A DNA stretch of 13,558 nt. It comes from Desulfovibrionaceae bacterium. GTDB taxonomy: Bacteria > Desulfobacterota > Desulfovibrionia > Desulfovibrionales > Desulfovibrionaceae. Below, piece after piece: positions 5,148 through 11,655 of this stretch; position 1 is the stretch's first letter, and every line of letters starts with the position of its first letter. Under the pieces are notes generated by a model. The model worked only from the letters and a program-made list of their open reading frames with translations, was not told the origin of the DNA and ran no database searches. The position numbers and the translations under genes are program-made. The stretch lies in the NCBI GenBank assembly GCA_009783115.1, contig WRHT01000016.1, positions 1 through 13,558 on the forward strand, given 5' to 3'.

Positions 5148-8126
5148 ATGAAAAAATTCTTCCGGGGCCATGTGTGCCGTACCTTATGCCTCATTATTCT
5201 TGCGGCCTTTCTGCCGGCCCTCGGCGCCATTCTATACGCTGAGCTGCAAAGCCTGCGCGACATCCGGGACGGCCTCAAGGAACACGCGGAAATATCGGTG
5301 GAAATGGTCAGCTCCCAAGTGGAACGGATGATCACCCACACCCAGACCACCCTGGCCACCCTGGCCCAGGTGAAAGAAATCCGCGGGCTGGACCTGTCCT
5401 ACTGCGCGCAAATCCTCGAAGACACCCTGCTGATGAACAAGTACTACGCCGCCCTTTTCATCGTGAACGCCCAGGGCGAGGTCGTGGCCTCCACCCATGC
5501 GGACATCCGGAAGATGAACCTGCAATCCGAAAGCTACATCCAAAAGGTGCGGGAACAAAAATCCTTTGTGATCAACGAATTCGCCCTGGGCTATTCCACG
5601 GGGCTCCCCACCCTTTATTGCGCCTATCCGATCTTCAACCATGATAACGATCTGGTGGGCATTCTGGTGGCAGGGCTGCTCCTGGAGCATAATATAGACC
5701 CCGTGGACCATGACTTCCAATCCTATAGCGCCATGCTGGCCCTGGACGACAAGGGGCTCTCCCTCTATTCCCACCCGGAAAATTATTTTCCAGCCGGCAC
5801 CCTTCTCAGCGACAACCGCTGGGATTTTTTGAGTTCCTTGCCCGGCAATGAAACGGGTTCCGCCATGATGTTGAACAGAAACGGGCAGGAGCGTCTGCTG
5901 GCGGGCAAGCGCCTGACCAAGGAATACCTGGGACTTCCCTATTTAAACCTTATGATGGTGGTGGAAACTGACGACATCCTTTTTAACGCCTACATGCAGG
6001 CGGCCAGCAAGGGATTGACCCTCCTCATGGCCGCTCTGGCCGGCATGATCCTGGCTTGGTTCATCGGCCGGCGTACCCTGACGCGGCCGCTGGCCCAAAT
6101 GACCGCAACCGCGCTTGCCTTTGGACAAAGGGATTTTTCCACGTGCGCCGCCCTCCCGGTACTGGGCGGAGAAATTGGCGAGCTCTGCAGGACCTTTGAG
6201 GGGATGGCCAAAGCCCTGGAAGAACATGAAAACCTCCTGAACACGGGCAGGGTGGAAGCGGACGAAGCCAACCGGATCAAGACCGAATTCATGGCCAACA
6301 TGAGCCACGAAATCCGCACCCCGCTGAACGCCATTATCGGCATGGCATACATGGCCCTGAAAACCGACCTGGACGAACGGCAAAAAAACTACCTCAGTAA
6401 AATTTACAACTCCGGCAACTCCCTTCTGGGCATCATCAATGACATCCTGGATTTTTCCAAGCTGGAAACCGGCAATTTCAGCATCAGTAATCTGGCCTTT
6501 CATCTGGACGACGTATTCAATACCATAAGCGCCATATCGGCCCCCAAGGCCGAAGAAAAAAATATTGAAATGCTCTTTTACATCTCGCCCAGCGTACCTC
6601 AGTATCTCAAGGGCGATCCTCTGCGCATCAACCAGATTCTGACCAATCTGGTCTCCAATGCCGTCAAGTTCACGGACAAAGGCGAAATCATGGTCAGTTG
6701 CTCGCTGCTGCCCCGTAAACCCGAATCCGGATCACGCGTGGGCTTGCATTTTGTGGTGCAGGACACCGGCATCGGCATCGCCGGAGAGCAGTTCTCCAGG
6801 CTGTTCAAGCCCTTTACCCAGGCCGACGGCTCCCTGACCCGCCGCTATGGCGGCTCCGGCCTGGGACTGGTTATCACAAAAAACCTGGTGGAACTGATGG
6901 GCGGCGAAATTAACGTGGAAAGCTCCGTGGGGGAAGGGACCAAGGTCACTTTCACCATCCATCTGGAGGAAAATCTGGTCCAGTCTTCGCGCCTTTCCAC
7001 CTCCGGCCTGCAGGGAATGCGCGTGTTGCTGGTGGATGACAACGATACCGCCAGGCAAATCATCGGGGGCATGCTCAACAGCTTTTCCTTTCAGACGGAT
7101 TCCGCCTCCTCGGCCAGCGAGGCCTACCAGCTTATTTCCATGGCCGACGAAGAAGGCAAACCCTACAGCATGATCTACCTGGACTGGCGCATGCCTGACA
7201 TTGACGGCGTGGAAGCGGCCAGCTACATCACCCACCACATGAATTTGCGCGTGCAGCCCAAAATCATGCTGATTACCGCCTTCGACCAGACTAAAGACCA
7301 TGAAGACATGTCCAAAAACGGGATTATTTCCATCATCCACAAACCGGTCAACCCCTCCTTGCTCCTGGACGCCACCCTGGAAGTTATGGATATGGGAGAA
7401 CCCGTACAGATCGAAAATCCCGAAGCCGAATCTTCGAACGCGGAGAGAGAACCACGGCCCGCGCCTCTGTCCGGGGCGGAAAATCTGAGCGTCTACGATT
7501 TGGAAACCACCGCCCTGCCGGGTTTGAATTTCAAAAAGGCCCTGGCCCTCTACGAAAACAAAAAAAATCTCCTGGATATGGCCATCCGGGGCTTTGTGCG
7601 GGACCACGCCGGGGGCTGCAAACAGATGGAAGAAGCCCTGTTCGAAGGCAATCTCAAAGATGCCGGGCGCATAGCCCACACCATGAAAAGCCTGTGCGCT
7701 TCCATCGGCGCCGAGGATTTGACCGGGCAATTCGCCATGCTGGAAGCGGCCCTGACCGGCGACGTGGTGGATTATTTCAAGGTCAAGCCGGCCATCCGCA
7801 AAGCCGGAGAAGATCTGGCGATCACCATTGAACTGCTCAAAGACATGCTGGCCCGCCAGGATTCTCCGGAATGCGCCCGCTATCGCGGCGGCGCGGCGGC
7901 CCCCGAAGAGGCTGAACGGCCGGAAATCTCCCAGGAAAACCAGGATATTCTGCGTAAGCTGCACGCGCTGATGCAAGATGACGACGCCTCGGCCCAAGCC
8001 CTACTGGCCGAAAACCTGGCGGCTCTCAAAGCGGATCTCCCGGAAAAGGATCTGCGCGACCTGGAACGCCTGGTCAACCAGTTCGAATTTGAAGAAGCCA
8101 TGCGGATACTGGACGGGTTATTATAA
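5148..8126 (+). CDS. Hybrid sensor histidine kinase: dCache, HAMP, HisKA, HATPase, receiver, HPt
   Basis: A 992-residue membrane kinase. TM1 spans about 11-31 and TM2 about 290-309, enclosing a periplasmic dCache-type sensor domain of about 255 residues, so the ligand is probably a small extracellular molecule. A HAMP linker follows (about 310-362). HisKA carries the phospho-acceptor His387 in MSHEIRTPLN. The ATPase has the N-box around Asn500/Asn504, DTGIGI from Asp539, and the GGSGLGL box near 568-574. A receiver domain (about 622-740) has the acidic pair Asp630/Asp631, phospho-acceptor Asp679 in YLDWRMPD and Lys732 in HKP. An HPt domain (about 805-895) has His844 in AHTMKSLCASIGA. All key residues are present, so a complete His-Asp-His relay is likely. 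The acidic helical tail (about 930-992) resembles tails of other such hybrids. No output response regulator is adjacent. The Shine-Dalgarno is weak (a GGA 7 bases before the ATG). Confidence 0.93.
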   Translation: MKKFFRGHVCRTLCLIILAAFLPALGAILYAELQSLRDIRDGLKEHAEISVEMVSSQVERMITHTQTTLATLAQVKEIRGLDLSYCAQILEDTLLMNKYYAALFIVNAQGEVVASTHADIRKMNLQSESYIQKVREQKSFVINEFALGYSTGLPTLYCAYPIFNHDNDLVGILVAGLLLEHNIDPVDHDFQSYSAMLALDDKGLSLYSHPENYFPAGTLLSDNRWDFLSSLPGNETGSAMMLNRNGQERLLAGKRLTKEYLGLPYLNLMMVVETDDILFNAYMQAASKGLTLLMAALAGMILAWFIGRRTLTRPLAQMTATALAFGQRDFSTCAALPVLGGEIGELCRTFEGMAKALEEHENLLNTGRVEADEANRIKTEFMANMSHEIRTPLNAIIGMAYMALKTDLDERQKNYLSKIYNSGNSLLGIINDILDFSKLETGNFSISNLAFHLDDVFNTISAISAPKAEEKNIEMLFYISPSVPQYLKGDPLRINQILTNLVSNAVKFTDKGEIMVSCSLLPRKPESGSRVGLHFVVQDTGIGIAGEQFSRLFKPFTQADGSLTRRYGGSGLGLVITKNLVELMGGEINVESSVGEGTKVTFTIHLEENLVQSSRLSTSGLQGMRVLLVDDNDTARQIIGGMLNSFSFQTDSASSASEAYQLISMADEEGKPYSMIYLDWRMPDIDGVEAASYITHHMNLRVQPKIMLITAFDQTKDHEDMSKNGIISIIHKPVNPSLLLDATLEVMDMGEPVQIENPEAESSNAEREPRPAPLSGAENLSVYDLETTALPGLNFKKALALYENKKNLLDMAIRGFVRDHAGGCKQMEEALFEGNLKDAGRIAHTMKSLCASIGAEDLTGQFAMLEAALTGDVVDYFKVKPAIRKAGEDLAITIELLKDMLARQDSPECARYRGGAAAPEEAERPEISQENQDILRKLHALMQDDDASAQALLAENLAALKADLPEKDLRDLERLVNQFEFEEAMRILDGLL
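8121..8126. other. Overlapping convergent stop codons (TTATAA)
   Basis: The palindrome TTATAA holds both ends of a tail-to-tail gene pair. TAA at 8124-8126 ends the sensor kinase on the plus strand and TAA at 8121-8123 on the minus strand ends cmk. The genes overlap by six bases, so there is no space for a terminator between them; each transcript must end inside the other gene or read antisense to it. Confidence 0.9.
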
Positions 8127-8804
8127 CCCGCAGGCCGGGCGCGCCCTCTGTAAAAGCTCTTCCAGAACCTCTTCCAGGCTCAAATCCGAGGTATCAATGA
8201 TCACCGCGTCCTCAGCTGGTCTCAGCGGATCCAGAGAACGGCCGCGATCCAGATCATCCCGCCTGCGGATCTGTTCCGCCAAATCTTCCAGCCTTTCCCG
8301 GCTGCCTTGGGCCGCGAGCTGCTTTTGACGACGGCCGGCCCGCACCTCCGCCCGGGCCTCCAAAAAAAATTTAACCCTGGCCCGTGGAAAAACCGCTGTT
8401 CCCAAATCCCGCCCTTCGGCCACCAGGGAAGATCCCTCGCCGATACTCCGCTGTTTGGCCCTGGTGAATTCGCGCACCTCCGGCAGGGCCGCGAACCTGG
8501 AGGCCAGATCCCCCACGGCCTCGGAGCGGATGGCCGGGCCGGGGTCCTTGCCGTTGCACAAAAGAACAAAAGTTCCACCTTCGCCGGACAGGGTGAAGTC
8601 CAATTTATGCAGCTCACCCGCGAGTTCCTCCCCGCTCAGGCCAAGTTTCTTTTCTCCCAGACGCAGGGCGATACAGCGGAACATGGCCCCGGTATCCAGA
8701 AAAGGCAGGCCCAGCTTCTCCGCCAGCAGACGGGCCAGGCTGCTCTTGCCCGCCCCGGCCGGGCCGTCCAGGGTTATGTGCACAAACGGGAGGCCGGACT
8801 TCAC
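8121..8804 (-). CDS. cmk: Cytidylate kinase
   Basis: Cytoplasmic (d)CMP kinase that makes (d)CDP from ATP and (d)CMP in pyrimidine nucleotide recycling and supply. The 227 residues fit the bacterial family. The P-loop is GPAGAGKSS at 14-22. DTGAMFR (37-43) corresponds to the CMP-binding DTGAMYR motif with Phe in place of Tyr. The Cmk signatures AEGRDLGTAVFP (129-140) and RRDDLDRGRSLDPL (181-194, the lid and CMP-binding arginines) are clear, and the end VIIDTS is typical. The start is a GTG at 8804-8802 that overlaps the TGA of hisC (GTGA), so the two genes are probably co-transcribed and translationally coupled. The alternative of adenylate kinase is excluded by the cmk-specific RDLGT and SRD-like motifs. 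Confidence 0.95.
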   Translation of the reverse strand: MKSGLPFVHITLDGPAGAGKSSLARLLAEKLGLPFLDTGAMFRCIALRLGEKKLGLSGEELAGELHKLDFTLSGEGGTFVLLCNGKDPGPAIRSEAVGDLASRFAALPEVREFTRAKQRSIGEGSSLVAEGRDLGTAVFPRARVKFFLEARAEVRAGRRQKQLAAQGSRERLEDLAEQIRRRDDLDRGRSLDPLRPAEDAVIIDTSDLSLEEVLEELLQRARPACGL

Positions 8805-9934
8805 AAGATCTCCCTCAGAACATCCAGAAAGAAGCGGTTTTCATCCATCCGGCCCACGCTCACCCGGAAAAATTCCGGAAGATCATAGGCCTTCAGCCCT
8901 CGCACAATCACCCCTCGCCTAAGCAGGGCCTCGAACAGCTCCGCGCCGGCCAACCTGGCCTTTCCAGGGGGAGCGAACATCAAAAAATTGGCCAGGGAAG
9001 GCCAGACCCGGCAACCCAGATCCTCCAGGCCCAGCTGGAGCTGCTTCCGGCCCTCTTCCACCGCCTTCATGGTGGCCAGGCGGAAGTCCTCATCCTCCAG
9101 AGCCGCAAGTCCGGCCGCCTCGGCCAGGATATTTACGGAAAACGGGAGCCTGGCCCGGTTCAGGTAAACGGCCAGACCTTCGGGCATCAGGGCGTAACCC
9201 AGGCGCAGACCGGCCAGCCCGTAACTCTTGGAAAAGGTGCGCAGAATGACTATGTTGCGCAGTTCATTGAAACGCGGCAACAGGGAATACTCCGCCAGCC
9301 TCGCCTCCGTATTTCCGTCCGCGTAGGCGGCAAAATCCATGTAGGCCTCGTCCAGCGCCAGTATCGCCCCTTCGGGAAGCCTCGCGGCCAAGGCCGCGAG
9401 TTCCCGCGCCGGCGGACAGTAGCCGGAAGGATTATCCGGACTGGTCACAAACACCAGGGAAGTCCGCTCATCCACCAGCGCGAGCAGCGCCTCCCAGTCA
9501 AAAGTAAAATCTTCCCGCAAGGGGGCAGCGCGCAGCTCCACCCCGCAAAGTCCGCTCTGGATGCCGTAAATGCCGAAACAGGGCTTGGAGGTCACCACAT
9601 TGTGCCCCCCCGGATCGGCCCGGCAGCGGATCAGCAGGTCAATGATCTCGTCCGATCCGTTCCCCAGCGCCACACAGTCCGGGCTCACCCCGTGCTTTGC
9701 GGCGATGGCCTTGGCCAGGCGCGGCGACCCGGACTGGGGATAGCGAAAAACAGAGCCAAAGGTCCGCTCCAGGGCCGCGAGCGCTCCTGGCGAAGCCCCC
9801 AGGGGATTTTCATTGCTGGCCAGTTTGACCACCCGCTCCACTCCGTAGCGCTCCCGGATCTCCGCTATGGACAGGCCCGGCGAATAAGCTTCCAGGGCTT
9901 CCACCGCCGGCCGCACAAATATCTTCCGCTGCAT
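8801..9934 (-). CDS. hisC: Histidinol-phosphate aminotransferase
   Basis: PLP-dependent class I/II aminotransferase that transfers an amino group from glutamate to imidazole-acetol phosphate in histidine synthesis. The 377 residues match HisC. Features: LASNENPLG at 38-46, GNGSDEIIDLL at 91-101 (cofactor phosphate pocket), DNPSG from Asp167, DEAYMDFA from Asp195, and the PLP Schiff-base lysine Lys236 in FSKSYGLAGLRLGY. The start at ATG 9934 is well supported by GGAGG at 9941-9945, 6 bases upstream. It is first in a two-gene unit with cmk and lies outside any his operon in this window. HisC paralogues placed beside cmk can also serve in aromatic amino acid transamination in some bacteria, so a broader or different substrate cannot be excluded. 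Upstream lie a promoter and an inverted repeat described separately. Confidence 0.92.
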   Translation of the reverse strand: MQRKIFVRPAVEALEAYSPGLSIAEIRERYGVERVVKLASNENPLGASPGALAALERTFGSVFRYPQSGSPRLAKAIAAKHGVSPDCVALGNGSDEIIDLLIRCRADPGGHNVVTSKPCFGIYGIQSGLCGVELRAAPLREDFTFDWEALLALVDERTSLVFVTSPDNPSGYCPPARELAALAARLPEGAILALDEAYMDFAAYADGNTEARLAEYSLLPRFNELRNIVILRTFSKSYGLAGLRLGYALMPEGLAVYLNRARLPFSVNILAEAAGLAALEDEDFRLATMKAVEEGRKQLQLGLEDLGCRVWPSLANFLMFAPPGKARLAGAELFEALLRRGVIVRGLKAYDLPEFFRVSVGRMDENRFFLDVLREIL

Positions 9935-9940
9935 GGCAAA

Positions 9941-9945
9941 CCTCC
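9941..9945 (-). promoter_or_regulatory. Strong Shine-Dalgarno of hisC
   Basis: GGAGG on the minus strand with a 6-base spacer before ATG 9934. It is one of the best ribosome binding sites in the window and fixes the hisC start. Confidence 0.8.
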
Positions 9946-9957
9946 AATCCGCCGGGC

Positions 9958-9987
9958 AACATACCCTGAGAACGCCTCTCAGGGCAA
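9958..9987 (-). promoter_or_regulatory. Predicted hisC-cmk promoter
   Basis: On the minus strand TTGCCC (9987-9982) and TATGTT (9963-9958) are separated by 18 bases, each matching four of six positions of the sigma-70 consensus. Transcription would start near 9951, giving a short leader of about 17 bases that holds the GGAGG site. The position relative to the gene is right; the hexamers are moderate. The spacer is filled by an inverted repeat. Confidence 0.5.
9964..9984. promoter_or_regulatory. Perfect inverted repeat, candidate operator in the hisC promoter
   Basis: CCCTGAGA (9964-9971) and TCTCAGGG (9977-9984) are exact reverse complements around the 5-base centre ACGCC. The repeat fills the spacer of the predicted hisC promoter and overlaps its -35 box. 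This is the usual place for a repressor operator or a MerR-type activator site. It lies upstream of the predicted transcript start, so it is more likely a DNA site than an RNA hairpin. There is no U tract to suggest a terminator. Confidence 0.45.
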
Positions 9988-10031
9988 GGGCGGGAATGCC
10001 TCTGCCGCCCCTTCCCCCTCTGTCAGCTTCG

Positions 10032-10040
10032 TGCTATGCT
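10032..10040 (+). promoter_or_regulatory. Extended -10 promoter of the envelope operon
   Basis: TGCTATGCT matches the extended -10 form TGnTATnnT. The -35 region 17 bases upstream (TTCCCC at 10012-10017) is poor, which extended -10 promoters tolerate. The predicted transcription start, about 7 bases after the box, falls at 10046-10048, on or next to the tandem ATGATG, so the first gene could have a leaderless mRNA. Confidence 0.4.
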
Positions 10041-10043
10041 CAA

Positions 10044-10733
10044 ATGATGTTCGCACAGCATCCGCGCGACCGTAAAGACCGCTCCCCGGAGCGGGCACAG
10101 GCCCTGTCTTTTGCGCCGGTCCTGTTTCCCAAGGCCGCCTCCCCGGATTTCACCCTCTGGGAAGGACCCGGCATAAAAATCCCCAGCCTGGAAGAATGCG
10201 CCGCCCTCTGGGATAAGTACGCCATGCCCCCGCACATCCGGGATCACTCCAACCAGGTGGCCCGGATCGTGGAAACTCTGGGGGAACTCCTACAGGCGAG
10301 GGGAGCCGGGTTGAACCGCGCCCTGCTCCTGGCCGGAGGCCTGCTGCACGACATCGCCAAGGCCTATACCATAAGCTTCGGCGGCAACCACGCTCAACTG
10401 GGCGCGGCCTGGATGGTGCGGGAAGAGCTTCACCCCAAGGTGGGACAAATGATCTTGCACCATGTATATTGGCCCTGGGACTTGGACCTGGACAACGAGA
10501 ACATGCTGCCGGTCCTGCTCCTGGTCTATGCGGACAAAAGAGTGCGCCATGACCGGGTGGTAAGCCTGCAAGAACGCGCCGAAGACTTGCTGCGGCGTTA
10601 CGGACACACGGAAGCCATCCGCCTGTCCGTAAACGCCTCCATGGCCCAGGGGCAAACCTTGGAAAACCTGCTTTCGGAGCGTACTGGAGTGCCCTTATAT
10701 GAATATACTTTTGATCGCCGGCGGCTGGTCTGA
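10044..10733 (+). CDS. HD-domain metal-dependent hydrolase, substrate unknown
   Basis: Cytoplasmic HD-superfamily protein of 229 residues. The metal-binding pattern is complete: His68 in RDHSNQVAR, His102-Asp103 in LLHDIAKAY, and Asp164 in VYADKRV; further histidines (His116, His139, His140) lie between, as in the HDIG group. Members hydrolyse phosphate esters of nucleotides or related small molecules, but the sequence does not tell the substrate. Residues 1-45 are basic, Pro-rich and look unstructured; the conserved part begins near GIKIPSLEECAALWDKY. The frame is open upstream to an ATG at 9933, but that extension would cover the hisC promoter and looks noncoding, so the tandem ATG at 10044/10047 was chosen although it lacks a Shine-Dalgarno. 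The last 35 bases overlap ddl in another frame, so it probably shares an operon and perhaps a regulatory link with cell-wall synthesis. Confidence 0.8.
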   Translation: MMFAQHPRDRKDRSPERAQALSFAPVLFPKAASPDFTLWEGPGIKIPSLEECAALWDKYAMPPHIRDHSNQVARIVETLGELLQARGAGLNRALLLAGGLLHDIAKAYTISFGGNHAQLGAAWMVREELHPKVGQMILHHVYWPWDLDLDNENMLPVLLLVYADKRVRHDRVVSLQERAEDLLRRYGHTEAIRLSVNASMAQGQTLENLLSERTGVPLYEYTFDRRRLV

Positions 10734-11652
10734 CGAACGGGAAGTCTCCCTGGCCGGCGCCGAAGGCATCGCCGCCTCCCTGGAAAGACAGGGACACCGG
10801 GTCAGCTTGTACGATCCGCGGCATGATTTTACCGGCCTTCCGGATGTGGCCAGGGGACAGGATTTTGCCTTTATCCAACTGCACGGCGCCCCGGGTGAGG
10901 ATGGCCTGCCCCAAAGCCTGCTGGAACGCTTGGGGCTGCCCTACCAGGGCGCCGATCCGGCCGCTTCCTTCCTGGCCCTGAACAAGGCCGCGGCCAAAAC
11001 CCTTTACCGCCTGGCGGATCTCCCCACCCCGGACTGGATCTTCCTGTGCCGCCGCCCCAGGCCGGGCTGGACCCCCTCCCTGCCCTACCCCCTGATCCTC
11101 AAGCACAATACCGGCGGCTCCAGTTTGCGCCTGGCCAAGGCCAACGATCCGGAAGAACTGGCCGAAGCCCTGGACCGCCTCTTTGCAGGCGGCGGGGAGA
11201 TTCTTGTCGAGGAATTCCGCCAGGGAATAGAACTCACCTGCGCCGTGCTCGGAGAACTGACGGAAAAAAACGGACAAACCGCGGAAATTCCCCAGACCCT
11301 GCCCCCCGTTCTCATCCGTCCCCTGAGCAACAGCGAAGGACTCTTTGACTATGCGAGCAAGTATTCCCAGGACGGCGCAGAAGAAATTTGCCCTGCCCCG
11401 CTGCCCGAGGAACTGCTTGCGGAAGTCCGCCGCCTGGCCCTGGCCGCCCACCAAGCCTTGGGGCTTCGCGGGTACAGCCGCACGGACTTTATCCTGACCC
11501 CGCAAAAACAGCTCCTTATCCTTGAAACCAACACCCTGCCGGGTATGACCACCGCCAGCCTGCTGCCCAAGGCCGCGCTCGCCGCCGGGATCTCCTTTGA
11601 CCAGCTCCTCATCCGCCTCCTGGACCTCGGCCTGGCCTCCCGCCGCGCCTGA
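10699..11652 (+). CDS. ddl: D-alanine--D-alanine ligase
   Basis: ATP-grasp ligase that joins two D-alanines for the peptidoglycan stem peptide, in the cytoplasm. The 317 residues fit the Ddl family. Visible landmarks: GGWSDEREVSL with Glu15 (first D-Ala amino group), LHGAPGEDG at 61-69, LNKAAAK at 94-100, the ATP lysine Lys135 in LILKHNTGGSS, VEEFRQGIELTCAVLG at 170-185, the loop tyrosine in FDYASKY (Tyr218), Arg261 and Asp263 in YSRTDF, and ETNTLPGMT with Glu276 and Asn278 for Mg. An unusual point is LKHNTGGSSLRL, where the family mostly has VKPxxxGSSVGV: His replaces Pro and Arg replaces the Gly after SS. Tyr in the loop fits D-Ala-D-Ala rather than D-lactate specificity. It overlaps the HD gene by 35 bases and is followed by waaA after 3 bases. 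GGAG lies 9 bases before the ATG. Confidence 0.93.
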   Translation: MNILLIAGGWSDEREVSLAGAEGIAASLERQGHRVSLYDPRHDFTGLPDVARGQDFAFIQLHGAPGEDGLPQSLLERLGLPYQGADPAASFLALNKAAAKTLYRLADLPTPDWIFLCRRPRPGWTPSLPYPLILKHNTGGSSLRLAKANDPEELAEALDRLFAGGGEILVEEFRQGIELTCAVLGELTEKNGQTAEIPQTLPPVLIRPLSNSEGLFDYASKYSQDGAEEICPAPLPEELLAEVRRLALAAHQALGLRGYSRTDFILTPQKQLLILETNTLPGMTTASLLPKAALAAGISFDQLLIRLLDLGLASRRA

Positions 11653-11655
11653 ACC

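Noticed and set aside
9933..10043. Upstream extension of the HD protein to an ATG at 9933
   Set aside because: The 37 extra codons run through the hisC ribosome site and promoter palindrome, and encode a low-complexity Pro/Arg peptide unlike a conserved N terminus.
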